NCBI GenBank assembly: GCA_949284715.1 | Contig: CASDWH010000040.1 | Location: forward strand, 1 to 64,000 | Length of the DNA: 64,000 nucleotides | DNA from: an uncultured bacterium | GTDB lineage: Bacteria > Cyanobacteriota > Vampirovibrionia > Gastranaerophilales > Gastranaerophilaceae | Reading direction: 5' to 3' | Shown here: piece after piece, positions 52,449-61,469 of the stretch | How positions within the stretch are numbered: the first letter of the stretch is position 1 | Layout of the letters: every line of letters starts with the position of its first letter | Translations under genes and position numbers: made by a program | Notes under the pieces: generated by a model | Told to the model about the DNA's origin: nothing | Seen by the model: the letters and a program-made list of their open reading frames with translations, nothing else | The model's database searches: none

Positions 52449-53263
52449 TGGATTCTAAAGGCTGTATTTGGGCCAAGTACCTTATCTTTTAGCCGCTTTA
52501 AGCTCTTGCCGTAAATGTAGCGCATTTCCTCTATTAAATTTTCTTCAATGTCTATAAGGTACATATCGTGTACAATAAATTCTTTTACCAGAAATACTAC
52601 TTCGGGATTTTTTGTCCAGATAATGTTTGTATCAGCACTTTGTGTAGAGGAAACATGACCTATAATACTTTCTGAATCGTCGGCACACAGTATAATCATT
52701 CTGCCGCCTATTGAGTGTTCAATTTCCCTTGCAAATGCGTGTTCAAATACCATGCCGAAATTGCTTTTAAAATTGTCATATCCCACAATTCTAATCTCTA
52801 CATTTCTGTTATATGCGTTTAATAATTCTTGTTCTATAATTTTGAAATCTGATGACCAGACTTCAAGGTAGATTTCTTTTTTTGCATTTTGAATTACTTC
52901 CAAGACTTTTGAGTATATATCTCCCCTTCCTGTTATATTTACAATAGGTTCTATATAGTTGTCCTTAACCTGCGGAAGATTTTTTTCAAGATAATCAATA
53001 GTCGATGTCATTTTTCGTTTATAGCGTTTGGTAAGTTCTGCCGGCTTAACAGGTGTGTACTCAACCGGTTTTTTGTTTGTTGTGACTACAATGTGTTTTT
53101 GCTCCAGAACTTTTAGTGTATCATAGGTTCTTGACTGCGGAATGTTGGCGAGTTTGCTGACTTCGTATCCGGTTGCCGGATAACGTTTTAAGAGTGCAAT
53201 GTAAACTTTTGCCTCATAAGTATTTAATCCGATTTCTTTTAAACGCTCTATAATATCTGACAT
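52445..53263 (-). CDS. TrmB-family transcriptional regulator
   Basis: A 272-residue regulator. An N-terminal winged helix (LKEIGLNTYEAKVYIALLKRYPATGYEVSKLANIPQSRTYDTLKVLEQKHIV) matches TrmB proteins, best known from archaea and anaerobes as sugar-responsive regulators. The C-terminal part (YSKVLEVIQNAKKEIYLEVWSSDF) resembles the phospholipase D-like sensor domain of the family. Gene context gives no clear target. It lies downstream of the ferritin-like operon, separated by a terminator. Confidence 0.85.
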   Translation of the reverse strand: MSDIIERLKEIGLNTYEAKVYIALLKRYPATGYEVSKLANIPQSRTYDTLKVLEQKHIVVTTNKKPVEYTPVKPAELTKRYKRKMTSTIDYLEKNLPQVKDNYIEPIVNITGRGDIYSKVLEVIQNAKKEIYLEVWSSDFKIIEQELLNAYNRNVEIRIVGYDNFKSNFGMVFEHAFAREIEHSIGGRMIILCADDSESIIGHVSSTQSADTNIIWTKNPEVVFLVKEFIVHDMYLIDIEENLIEEMRYIYGKSLKRLKDKVLGPNTAFRIH

Positions 53264-53304
53264 AAATTTATACTAGCAAATTTAAACGGGTTGTGCAAAT
53301 TGAA

Positions 53305-53333
53305 GAACGGGTTTTATATAATAAAACCCGTTC
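53305..53333. terminator. Terminator hairpin
   Basis: GAACGGGTTTTAT pairs with ATAAAACCCGTTC over 13 bp, with a 3-nt loop. It follows the minus-strand gene ending at 53349 and precedes the TrmB gene. Confidence 0.7.
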
Positions 53334-53348
53334 CTTTATTCTCATAAA

Positions 53349-53612
53349 CTATGTTTGGCAGGAGTTTCCTTCCCAGTCCATCGTTTCAAGTTCTTTTTGC
53401 CGCTTTGCGTGATTGTGAGCGGAAGTACGCTCTTCTACACCTGCAATTTCGTCGTTCAAGTGTTTTATTAGTTTTTTTCTGCCGATTGACAGATATAATC
53501 CGCAATCCAGTGGGTCTTTCTGCTTCTTGTTTTTTGTAAAAAAAAACATGGTTGCGGCTCCTGCTCCTGCGGCTGCTGTCAGCGCAAGAAGTTTCCAAAT
53601 AAATTTCATCAT
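53349..53612 (-). CDS. Small membrane-anchored protein
   Basis: An 87-residue protein with an N-terminal hydrophobic anchor (WKLLALTAAAGAGAATMFFFT, about residues 6-26), like YtxH-type proteins. A charged region follows with LSIGRKKLIKHLNDEIAGVEE. GAGGT precedes the tandem ATGs. It begins 4 bp after the ferritin-like gene's stop, so the two are cotranscribed. Function unknown. Confidence 0.7.
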   Translation of the reverse strand: MMKFIWKLLALTAAAGAGAATMFFFTKNKKQKDPLDCGLYLSIGRKKLIKHLNDEIAGVEERTSAHNHAKRQKELETMDWEGNSCQT

Positions 53613-53616
53613 AAAT

Positions 53617-54942
53617 CTATACCTCTTTATTGTTTTCTACTTTAAAATAATCAGGAATCGGAATTTCTGTAAAATCCTGATATTCTTCTACGCTTACTGT
53701 ATTAGGGGCCTGTGAGTAATCTTCAAGTCCTCTTTCAAGCAGTTCAGGCTGGGATTTGATTAATTTGTTGTCAGCAGAAACCACGTCGCGCCCGATTGTG
53801 GACATTGAAATTCTTATTGCTGTTTCACTCGGTGCGCCGAGTTTATTCTGAGCCGCCTGTACAGCGTAGCCGGTCCAGTCGTTTGGAAGTTCATCAATAA
53901 AAGCATATCCCTTTGATTCATTTAACCGTTTATCAATTTGTGAATTGAGTATTTCCTTAACGTATTTTTTCTGTGATTCAAAGTGGCAGGTTTCATATAC
54001 CGTTGTTCCTATTATTTCTTCTGCTTCTCTGCCTTCTTTAGCCTTAAGCACTTCTGCGGCCAGTTGTAAGTGTTCAACTTCCATCATTAAAAATTCTTCC
54101 CAAATTTGTTTTATTTTCGGGTCAACTTCGTCTTTGTAACATGTGTAGTAGTTGCAGACTTCTGCAAATTCGTGCGTTACCCATTTTTCAACCCAGGTTT
54201 CAGAAGGATCAATAAGGGTTTCGTACATTGTAACGTGTTCTTCTTCTACGTCACAGATTTCTGCATATGTACGTCTTAAGTCCTCATTCCCGTACATAAA
54301 ACCGTGTTCTGCATAATAGTTATGAGTTTGCTGCTCTGCTGATACAATAGTTATTATATTTGCTTTTGTCTGAGGGCTTGCATTTGTTCGGTCGTATGCT
54401 TTTCTTATACGCATACCGTTGCAGTTATGGTGGTTTTGGGTTGGCCTGCCAAGTACTACATCTGTCATACCGTGAACAATGTCGTTCGGGTTAGTACCTT
54501 CTGTTAGATATGAATATTGCGCATATCTGTATAGGTGGTCAAAATCTTCTAATAATCCGAAATCAAGTGTTTCTTTGACATATTCATCAGGCTCGTTTTG
54601 CGCCAGCCAGGCTGTTAAGTCTACTGCAACCTGTTCATAGCCGAGTGTCGTATCCAGTACACTTTGATTCGCCGGTGCCAGCCAGTTAATAGTAGTTTGC
54701 TGCTGATCCTCTATCCGGCGGATTCTTGCCGCAAGGTTTTTGCTCTCTTCACAGTCATACATTCTGCAAAACGCTCTTTTAAATGCCCATGCTTCAGTTT
54801 CTATACCGTTCATTAAAATTTGGCGGGTACGAGTGTAGCAGTCAACTTCTTCACGTTTGTAAGGACGCTTTACTATGTCGTACCAGGTTTTCATTTGTTT
54901 ATCAAAAGAGATACCTTTTTCTTTGAGTGGATTAAAAGCCAT
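53617..54942 (-). CDS. Large ferritin-like (di-iron type) protein
   Basis: A 441-residue protein. Helices carry ferritin-like metal motifs: IVSAEQQTHNYYAEHGF, CDVEEEHVTMYETL (E-x-x-H) and LMMEVEHLQLAAEVL (E-x-x-H). Ferritin-superfamily di-iron proteins in anaerobes scavenge oxygen or peroxide. This one is much longer than rubrerythrin and has no visible rubredoxin CxxC domain. The N-terminal region contains TRTRQILMNGIETEAWAFKRAF, perhaps another metal-bearing helix. AAAGGAAAAA precedes the ATG. Oxidative-stress defence is the likely role. Confidence 0.7.
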   Translation of the reverse strand: MAFNPLKEKGISFDKQMKTWYDIVKRPYKREEVDCYTRTRQILMNGIETEAWAFKRAFCRMYDCEESKNLAARIRRIEDQQQTTINWLAPANQSVLDTTLGYEQVAVDLTAWLAQNEPDEYVKETLDFGLLEDFDHLYRYAQYSYLTEGTNPNDIVHGMTDVVLGRPTQNHHNCNGMRIRKAYDRTNASPQTKANIITIVSAEQQTHNYYAEHGFMYGNEDLRRTYAEICDVEEEHVTMYETLIDPSETWVEKWVTHEFAEVCNYYTCYKDEVDPKIKQIWEEFLMMEVEHLQLAAEVLKAKEGREAEEIIGTTVYETCHFESQKKYVKEILNSQIDKRLNESKGYAFIDELPNDWTGYAVQAAQNKLGAPSETAIRISMSTIGRDVVSADNKLIKSQPELLERGLEDYSQAPNTVSVEEYQDFTEIPIPDYFKVENNKEV

Positions 54943-55101
54943 AATTTTTCCTTTCTGTACTCTTGTACGTTTTATTTATAAAATGAAAAAAACAGACTGC
55001 ATTACCTGAAGGCGCAGTATTATATAATTAATATGGGTATTAGATGGAGTAGTATGAATTGTACCGGATTGTGATACTATTTATATTGAAGAATAGGTTT
55101 T

Positions 55102-56802
55102 ATGAGTATGACTTTGGGCAGAAAAATTTTCCATGGAACAGAGTATTTTTTACATGAAATAATCCGGAGTGAAATTATTTTACAAGCAATTCTTGTCGGA
55201 CTAATTTCAGGAGCGCTGGTTGTACTTTTTAAGCTGAGTATTTCGGGCTTGTTTAATTATATCCAGAGTGCAGCTGTAAACCTGCCGTTTTCCGAACGTG
55301 TGTTAATTTTTCCGGCAGTTACAACTCTTGGCGGGTTGGTTTCGGGAATTCTTGTATATAAATTTGCGCCGGAGGCTAAAGGCAGCGGAATCCCTTATGT
55401 AAAAATGACTCTGGCACGTATGGGTAATCTTACAAGAGTTAGAAGTATTATAATAAAATTTTTAGCCGGGGTTGCCGGTATCGGTACAGGTTTATCACTT
55501 GGCAGAGAAGGCCCCAGTGTTCAGCTTGGTGCAGGGGCAGGCGCTCTTGTTGGTAAAATGTTTAAAATGAAAGGGACTAATCAGGAAAATCTTATCGCTG
55601 CCGGTGCAGGCTCTGCTATTGGTGCAACCTTTAATGCTCCAATTGCCGGTGCTATTTTTGTGCTTGAAGAATTGTTGAACAAATTTTCACCTGCAATATT
55701 GTTTCCTGTTCTTGTTGCAACAGTCAGCGCCTCCTCGCTTGCAAGGCACTATCTTGGAAGTAATCCTTCTTTTACGCTCCCTGTAGTCTTTTCAGATATA
55801 AATATTGAGAATATCCCTGTATGTATAATTCTCGGATTAATATCCGGACTGCTTGGTGTATCCTTTGCAAAAGTTATTTTTATTAATAATAGTTTGTTTG
55901 AACGTATTAAAATTCCTGATTGGGCAAAGCCGGCAATCGCAGGATTTGCAGCAGGAATAGCCGGTTTGTTTATTCCGTATGTTCTTAGTTCCGGAAACCT
56001 TGGCATTGATGCGCTTCTTACTCATAAGTTTACTCTGTTGGGTGTTATTCTTATTTTTATTGCCAAATTCTTTATCACACCGTTTTGTTTCGGCTCAGGA
56101 GCAGCCGGCGGTATATTCCTTCCTATGTTAATGCTTGGCGCCTTTCTGGGATATATTACAGGTGTAGTTTGTAACCATATAGGTTTTTCTGCCGATCCGG
56201 TTGTAATCGCCCTGCTCGGTATGGGGGCATTTCTCGCCGCAGTAGCAAGGACACCAATAACGGCGGTTGTAATGGTGTTTGAAATGACAGGCGGATACAG
56301 TCATATTTTGCCAATTATGCTTAGTGCTGCAATCGCGGATTTAGTCGCGGAAAAACTCGGACATAAACCGATTTATTCAATGCTTATTGTTAATTCTGCC
56401 AAATCTCCGGAAGCTAAAATTTTATCCGATTTAAAAGTTAAAGATTTTATGATGCGGCAAGTAGAAACTGTTACGAAAACTGAAAACATTAAAACTGTAT
56501 TGCAAAAATTTAACTCTTCCGGACATCACGTTTTTCCTGTAGTTGATAATAACAAAAAATTGTGCGGAATAATAAGCAGGGACGATGTTGAAGATGCGGT
56601 ATTGCAGGGGATTAAAGACGATACAGAAATCTTATATATTATGAATCCTTCTCCTGTAACAATCGCTAGAGATGATAGTTTATATAAAGCCTGCTACCGC
56701 CTGCATTCTAATTCGGTTGAGTCACTTATAGTAACTGATTTCAGGCAGCGGGTTTACGGAATAATTACAAGAACAAATATTCACAGTGCGCTGCCTCAGT
56801 AG
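55102..56802 (+). CDS. ClC-type chloride/proton exchanger with CBS domains
   Basis: A 566-residue protein. The pore motifs are EAKGSGIPYVK (GSGIP), LSLGREGPSVQLGAG (GREGP with the gating Glu) and CFGSGAAGGIFLPMLM (GxFxP). The EELLNKF segment keeps the internal proton Glu pair of exchangers, so proton/chloride antiport is more likely than a channel. A CBS pair fills about residues 440-566 (VKDFMMRQVETVTKTENIKTVL). The role is in acid resistance or volume control. It stands alone. Confidence 0.92.
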   Translation: MSMTLGRKIFHGTEYFLHEIIRSEIILQAILVGLISGALVVLFKLSISGLFNYIQSAAVNLPFSERVLIFPAVTTLGGLVSGILVYKFAPEAKGSGIPYVKMTLARMGNLTRVRSIIIKFLAGVAGIGTGLSLGREGPSVQLGAGAGALVGKMFKMKGTNQENLIAAGAGSAIGATFNAPIAGAIFVLEELLNKFSPAILFPVLVATVSASSLARHYLGSNPSFTLPVVFSDINIENIPVCIILGLISGLLGVSFAKVIFINNSLFERIKIPDWAKPAIAGFAAGIAGLFIPYVLSSGNLGIDALLTHKFTLLGVILIFIAKFFITPFCFGSGAAGGIFLPMLMLGAFLGYITGVVCNHIGFSADPVVIALLGMGAFLAAVARTPITAVVMVFEMTGGYSHILPIMLSAAIADLVAEKLGHKPIYSMLIVNSAKSPEAKILSDLKVKDFMMRQVETVTKTENIKTVLQKFNSSGHHVFPVVDNNKKLCGIISRDDVEDAVLQGIKDDTEILYIMNPSPVTIARDDSLYKACYRLHSNSVESLIVTDFRQRVYGIITRTNIHSALPQ

Positions 56803-56955
56803 ATTTATAAATGATTTTTTTTGTATCAGCTTTTGCAAAATTATTATGTTAAGAAAAGTTAAAGTTTTCCAGATTGGGACTTGTAAAAACGGATATTTTA
56901 TTAAAAAATGAAGAGAAATTGTAGCAGCGGATTTTTATATCAAAAAGGAGGCAGT

Positions 56956-58197
56956 ATGGATGAGAATAAATATTGTAATGAATCACAGCAAATTCAAAAA
57001 ACAACATCCGGCAGTAATAGTAAAATTAAAAAATTTTATATTATATTTGGAATGCTGCTTTTGTTGCTTATACCAATAATGCTTATCGGCGCTCTGGTTA
57101 ATAATCGTGAGAATTATCAGGCGAAAGCCGTTCGCAATGTCCAAATGGCGTGGGCCGGTAATCAAGTAATACAAGCTCCGTCACTGGCTGTTAAGGTACC
57201 GAATAAAAAAGAATACGAGTTTAAAAACCTCCAGTTAGATAATTACGATGTAGAAATTATTGCAAATACAGAATATCGTAAAAAAGGAATGTTTAAAGTT
57301 CCTGTATATACGGCAAATGTTACATTAAAAGGGGATTTTAAAAATAATTACGGAAATATTAAAAATCTGGAGGCAGTGCTGGCTTTCTCTGTTTCTGATT
57401 CCAAAGGATTTATAACTCCGCCTGAAATAAAATTCTTATCAAATGATTTTAAATTTGTTAATAGCACTAAAGAAACAAAACGTTTAACTGAAAATCTGCA
57501 AACAATTCCTTTTGAAATCAAGTATCAGCTGCGCGGCAGCGAGAGCATAAGTGTTCTCCTGGGAGGCGAGAATAATAATATTGAAATAGAAGGTAACTGG
57601 AAAAATCCTGAATTTATAGGAAATTTCCTGCCCGGTGAAAAGGAAGTCAGGGATGATGGTTTTGAAGGAGAATGGAGTATTCCGGCAATTGCAGTATCAT
57701 TAAAAACAGATACAAATGTAGGTGTTTCTTTTATCACTCCTGTCGATAATTACAGAATGGCTTCAAGAGCATTAAAATATTCGGTTCTTTTCCTTGCATT
57801 AACCTTTTTGTCTTTCTTTATCTTTGAAATTACATCAGAAAAGAAAAAGCCGATTCACCAGTTTCAATACCTTATGATGGGGGCTTCAATGTTGATTTTT
57901 TATCTGCTTCTTGTTTCCTGTTCGGAAATTATGCCTTTCTGGATTGCATACACAATAGCGGCTGTTATGACAGTTTCGCTTATCGGTATGTATACATACA
58001 ATGTGATTACTGATAAACAGGATAAGAGATTCGCATTCTTGATTTCATTAATTATGATTCTGCTCTATATCTTCTTCTTTTTATTACTTGTGCTGCAAGA
58101 TTTGTCATTACTTGTAGGAAGTCTGGTTCTGTTTATTATAATGTCAATTATAATGTATGTAACTAGAAATGTAGATTGGTATAATGATAATGATTAA
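56956..58197 (+). CDS. creD: CreD-family inner membrane protein
   Basis: A 413-residue protein. I chose the ATG at 56956, which follows AAGGAGG by 5 bp; a longer frame begins at 56908. One N-terminal membrane segment (about residues 28-50) is followed by a large extracytoplasmic region with MAWAGNQVIQAPSLAVKVP. A C-terminal cluster of five or six helices includes LKYSVLFLALTFLSFFIFEI and HQFQYLMMGASMLIFYLLLVSCSE, the CreD signature. CreD is an envelope-stress protein linked to CreBC two-component systems and beta-lactam tolerance. No sensor kinase lies nearby. Confidence 0.85.
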   Translation: MDENKYCNESQQIQKTTSGSNSKIKKFYIIFGMLLLLLIPIMLIGALVNNRENYQAKAVRNVQMAWAGNQVIQAPSLAVKVPNKKEYEFKNLQLDNYDVEIIANTEYRKKGMFKVPVYTANVTLKGDFKNNYGNIKNLEAVLAFSVSDSKGFITPPEIKFLSNDFKFVNSTKETKRLTENLQTIPFEIKYQLRGSESISVLLGGENNNIEIEGNWKNPEFIGNFLPGEKEVRDDGFEGEWSIPAIAVSLKTDTNVGVSFITPVDNYRMASRALKYSVLFLALTFLSFFIFEITSEKKKPIHQFQYLMMGASMLIFYLLLVSCSEIMPFWIAYTIAAVMTVSLIGMYTYNVITDKQDKRFAFLISLIMILLYIFFFLLLVLQDLSLLVGSLVLFIIMSIIMYVTRNVDWYNDND

Positions 58198-58204
58198 AAT
58201 AGAT

Positions 58205-58231
58205 TGCCGGCTTTAACGCCGGCAGTTTTTT
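58205..58231 (+). terminator. Rho-independent terminator after creD
   Basis: TGCCGGC pairs with GCCGGCA around a 6-nt loop, followed by six Ts. Confidence 0.9.
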
Positions 58232-58392
58232 GCAAAAAATCTTCTTCTTTCTTTGCTGAAATTAGAGTTTGTGTTCTCGTAAGCTCACGGGTGCGGTTTT
58301 ACATAAGGGCAGCACATGCCCTGATGTTCGCTCCTTATTATTGTATTTTTTGAAAATAATTGATAAAATTAAACTAGTAAAAGGGGAATTTT

Positions 58393-59250
58393 ATGTTAAA
58401 AAAGGTTATATCTGCCTGTATTATTGGAGTTTCTGTATTTGCTTTACAGTGCTATGCAGAACAAAATGTACAAGATGATAATATTTCCGGTACTACTTTA
58501 AACATTGAGCAAAAAGATTTACAGGTATCAAGTGAAGAAAATTTACAAATGGAGGATACAGATGCTCCCCCTGCGGAGGAAAAAACTTTACCGGAAATAG
58601 AAATGACGGGAACGGGAATTCAGATTATAAAAGATGTTTATAGTAAAAAGGTATTTGTATTGGATGTATTTGCTAATTCCCCGGCGTATGAAGCCGAAAT
58701 TCCGCTTGGTGCTGAAATTATAAAAATTAATAATAAACGGGTGCGTTGGATTTCAGCGGAAGATATAAGTAAAACTTTAAATGGGGAATCTGATACGGCA
58801 GTGGAGCTTCTGATAAAAAATAATAAACAAAAATCACTGTATAGCTTAAAATGCGGTGCCTATACAATTTCACCGGAAAATGAGGCTAGGTTTTTGCTTT
58901 ATTGGAATGAAATTGCACCAAAAAATTTGTATTTAAAAAAAATACCTGATGCCGTTTGGGAACAATTAACTCCGGATTATCAGGAGGAAGTGCTTGCAAA
59001 ACAAACATTCTGGCAAAAACAAAAAACACATTTCCAAACGGGTTATAAAGCTTGCATGACATATCCTGAAGCCGAGCAAAATACGTGTTTGCTGAATCTG
59101 GTTAATACAATTAATAACAATATTAACAGAAACAGACGCTTGAATATAAAGAATAGCGGAATTGCACGCCAGCAAGACGGGATACCTGTTTATAATGTTA
59201 ATCAGATTATGCTTAAAAATATGTTTCAGAACCTTGGGGATAGATATTAA
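58393..59250 (+). CDS. Exported PDZ-domain protein
   Basis: A 285-residue protein with a signal peptide (MLKKVISACIIGVSVFALQCYA) and AAGGGG upstream. After an acidic linker, a PDZ-like region (about 73-145) contains GIQIIKDVYSKKVFVLDVFANSPAYEAEIPLGAEIIKINNKRV, with the P-A-x-x-A and G-x-x-I-x-x-I-N elements. The remainder is helical, with four cysteines. No protease domain is present, so it is probably an adaptor in the periplasm. It stands alone. Confidence 0.78.
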   Translation: MLKKVISACIIGVSVFALQCYAEQNVQDDNISGTTLNIEQKDLQVSSEENLQMEDTDAPPAEEKTLPEIEMTGTGIQIIKDVYSKKVFVLDVFANSPAYEAEIPLGAEIIKINNKRVRWISAEDISKTLNGESDTAVELLIKNNKQKSLYSLKCGAYTISPENEARFLLYWNEIAPKNLYLKKIPDAVWEQLTPDYQEEVLAKQTFWQKQKTHFQTGYKACMTYPEAEQNTCLLNLVNTINNNINRNRRLNIKNSGIARQQDGIPVYNVNQIMLKNMFQNLGDRY

Positions 59251-59539
59251 ATATATTACGCTTATACATAGGCCAAGTATATTAAACTGTCGGTTAATAA
59301 TTTAGGAGTGGTTCATTTTTAAATAAAAAATCGTGGGGACTTATATTGCAGTTTACACAAAGCATACTCTAATGCTGAAACTAGTTCCACTGCTGTACCG
59401 AATAATTTTAATAAAATTATTTAAATAACTATTAATAACTTAAATAAAAGTTATTAAAAAAGGAAAGATAATAATTTATACAGGAGGTTATGCACCCCCT
59501 GCCGCGTACTTTATTTCTTTCTTGTCTTGAATGCTCGCG

Positions 59540-59665
59540 CTAAACAGCGTTACGTGCAAAGGCTATCGCTTTGCTTTCTGCTTTCTTTTGCCAGCTTTTA
59601 CGATTTTGCTGAAGTTTCTTTAAGTCTTTTGAGACGATTTTAGTGCATTGGAGGTTCTTAAGCAT
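59540..59665 (-). CDS. 41-residue frame, possible transposase remnant
   Basis: A short frame reading MLKNLQCTKIVSKDLKKL and continuing with QQNRKSWQKKAESKAIAFARNAV. The helical W-x-K-K-A pattern is like the N-terminal leucine-zipper-like part of some IS transposases, and more coding-like sequence follows its stop. There is no ribosome site. It starts 12 bp after the gene ending at 59677. It is either a remnant or chance. Confidence 0.3.
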   Translation of the reverse strand: MLKNLQCTKIVSKDLKKLQQNRKSWQKKAESKAIAFARNAV

Positions 59666-59676
59666 TTCCGGACAAT

Positions 59677-59967
59677 TTAGAGAAGATTTTCATTAAATGT
59701 TTGTTTCCAATATTCAATTGTGGCAAAAGGATTATAGTAAACAGATACAAGATTATTAAGTCGTGTTTCAAACAAATCCAATCCTTTTAAGTCCTTTGTA
59801 TCTTCAAGCCTGAATATGTTCATAAATTTATCTGTGAAATTGTTTTCAGGCTGTTCATAAGTCAAACGCTTAATTAAAGAAGGCTTAGCTCCTTTTACCG
59901 GTAATAGGCCTCTGGTTACAGGTTGTCCGTTTAATGCGATTGGCCACCTAGAAATTGCTGTGTCCAT
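59677..59967 (-). CDS. Unknown small protein
   Basis: A 96-residue protein, MDTAISRWPIALNGQPVTRG at its start, with AAGGAGA 7 bp before the ATG. It has a basic first half and an aromatic C-terminus (YYNPFATIEYWKQTF). It begins 14 bp after the stop of the gene at 59982-60791, so the two are probably an operon. No known motif is visible. Confidence 0.65.
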   Translation of the reverse strand: MDTAISRWPIALNGQPVTRGLLPVKGAKPSLIKRLTYEQPENNFTDKFMNIFRLEDTKDLKGLDLFETRLNNLVSVYYNPFATIEYWKQTFNENLL

Positions 59968-59981
59968 AATTAATCTCCTTT

Positions 59982-60791
59982 CTATATAAATTTATCTAAA
60001 TTCGATATTTGCTGCATTAATAAATCTTCTGGCTTTCCTACCTGCGCAGAATGGGAACCCCAGAGAGGAATATTTAAATGGGGATTCCCTGTGTAATAAT
60101 TTGGAAAACGTCTTTTGATTGTTTTTATATCTGTTCCAGTCCACTCAAGCCATTCAATATAATGCTTTTCTGATACTCTGCACATTTCATTAATTGAACG
60201 CGGAATGTTTCTCCCCCCATAGGACAATAATCCCATATCGCCGGACTCTAGCGGCATTGGCAAACCTGAAAGGTTGAAAAATCCGTCACAATCGTGCTTA
60301 TTTTTAGATAATTTTTCACCATTTATACGAGAGCCTAAATCCCCATAATTTTTCCAAAAGAGTCTATTTTTGCCTTCAATAACCTGCTTTGTTATAGAAC
60401 AACCTTCCGGTCCCTGCTTTGTTATGAAATAATTTTTTGTATCAATCAGCGACAACGGATTCTCTTGTCCCCTTGTTACTGCGGAATATTCAATATGCCT
60501 TGTCCCAGCTAGTTCGCCGGCTGAATTATAAACTCTGTCAAAATTTGCCTTATAACCGCTATTAGAACCGTCTAAATTATTAAATAATGTGGCTTCTTTT
60601 CTGGTAATAACCTTTTTATTACCAACAACAGATTTTTCAAAAGTTTTAACTCTATTAACCAGAGTGTTTCCGGATTTGTCAAATACTTTGATAAAATGTT
60701 TGTCGTTTATTTTTTGTGTCAAAATTTTTCTGTAAGAATTTCCCTTTCCGAATTCTCTCACCAGTACTCGTGCTAATTGTGCAAATCCCAT
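59982..60791 (-). CDS. Unknown lineage-type protein
   Basis: A 269-residue protein with AGAGGAAA before the ATG. The N-terminus MGFAQLARVLVREFGKGNSYRK is amphipathic and basic rather than a signal peptide. The middle has beta-like segments (KHFIKVFDKSGNTLVNRVKTFEKSVVGNKKVITRKE), and the C-terminus is rich in aromatic residues with IEWLEWTGTDIKTIKRRFPNYYTGNP. No enzyme motif is recognised. It is paired with the small gene 14 bp downstream. Confidence 0.7.
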   Translation of the reverse strand: MGFAQLARVLVREFGKGNSYRKILTQKINDKHFIKVFDKSGNTLVNRVKTFEKSVVGNKKVITRKEATLFNNLDGSNSGYKANFDRVYNSAGELAGTRHIEYSAVTRGQENPLSLIDTKNYFITKQGPEGCSITKQVIEGKNRLFWKNYGDLGSRINGEKLSKNKHDCDGFFNLSGLPMPLESGDMGLLSYGGRNIPRSINEMCRVSEKHYIEWLEWTGTDIKTIKRRFPNYYTGNPHLNIPLWGSHSAQVGKPEDLLMQQISNLDKFI

Positions 60792-61282
60792 GTTAATTTC
60801 CTCTTTTATTTTTCCCTTACATTCATAATAAAGTTATCTGGAAAGAGAAAATTGCTCCTATCCTATCCTATCCCATTAGGGATTATATCTGCGTTTTAGA
60901 TATTTTAAAATTCGTCTTTACATTTCGTTATATTTGCTATGCCGGCACAATTTTTTGTTATTTAAAATTAATAGTTAAGTCGGTCGGGCATAAAAAGACA
61001 TATTCGTGTCTTAATTAGCAGAATACGCGGCTTGTAATTGTTTCATTGATAGACTGTAGAAAAAGTAGAAAAGTAAAACTTAAATGTATCAAGGACTCTC
61101 ATGAAAACCAGTTCAGGGTTGTATATATTCCATAATTTGGTGACAATTTTAACCTTTTTAGTGTAAACTGCGATATAAATTCCAAATCGTGGGTATTGAT
61201 TTTTGTTTTTTAGCGTTTAATAATGGAATGGGGGTAAATGACAACGGTTAACTGACCCGCCAGAAATGTAACAATTAAATAT
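60792..61282. other. Intergenic region before tRNA-fMet
   Basis: A 491-bp gap without a credible gene. It contains a CCTAT-type tandem tract with an ATCCC/GGGAT hairpin (60870-60883) and an AAGACA/TGTCTT hairpin (60995-61012). Promoters for the flanking tRNA and the minus-strand gene must lie here, but none is clear. Confidence 0.5.
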
Positions 61283-61359
<77 letters not shown>

Positions 61360-61367
61360 TTTAAAAT

Positions 61368-61402
61368 AAAGGGTTTTAGCAATTTAGCTAGAACCCTTTT
61401 TT
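61368..61402 (+). terminator. Terminator after tRNA-fMet
   Basis: A 13-bp stem (AAAGGGTTTTAGC with its complement, one T-G pair) with a 6-nt loop, followed by six Ts. Confidence 0.88.
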
Positions 61403-61469
61403 AATGCTTTTGTGTAATATTTGTGTAATTGGTTGTTATTTAAGAATAATAAAAATAAAATAAAATAAA

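Noticed and set aside
56860-56886. TAAAGTTT upstream of creD
   Set aside because: The position 11 bp downstream reads ACTTGTAA with no GCCG element.
58269-58392. Possible RNA gene or open frame between creD and the PDZ gene
   Set aside because: Two short hairpins occur (CTCGT/ACGGG and GGGCA/TGCCC) but no cloverleaf or known RNA form; the open frame overlaps the PDZ gene out of frame.
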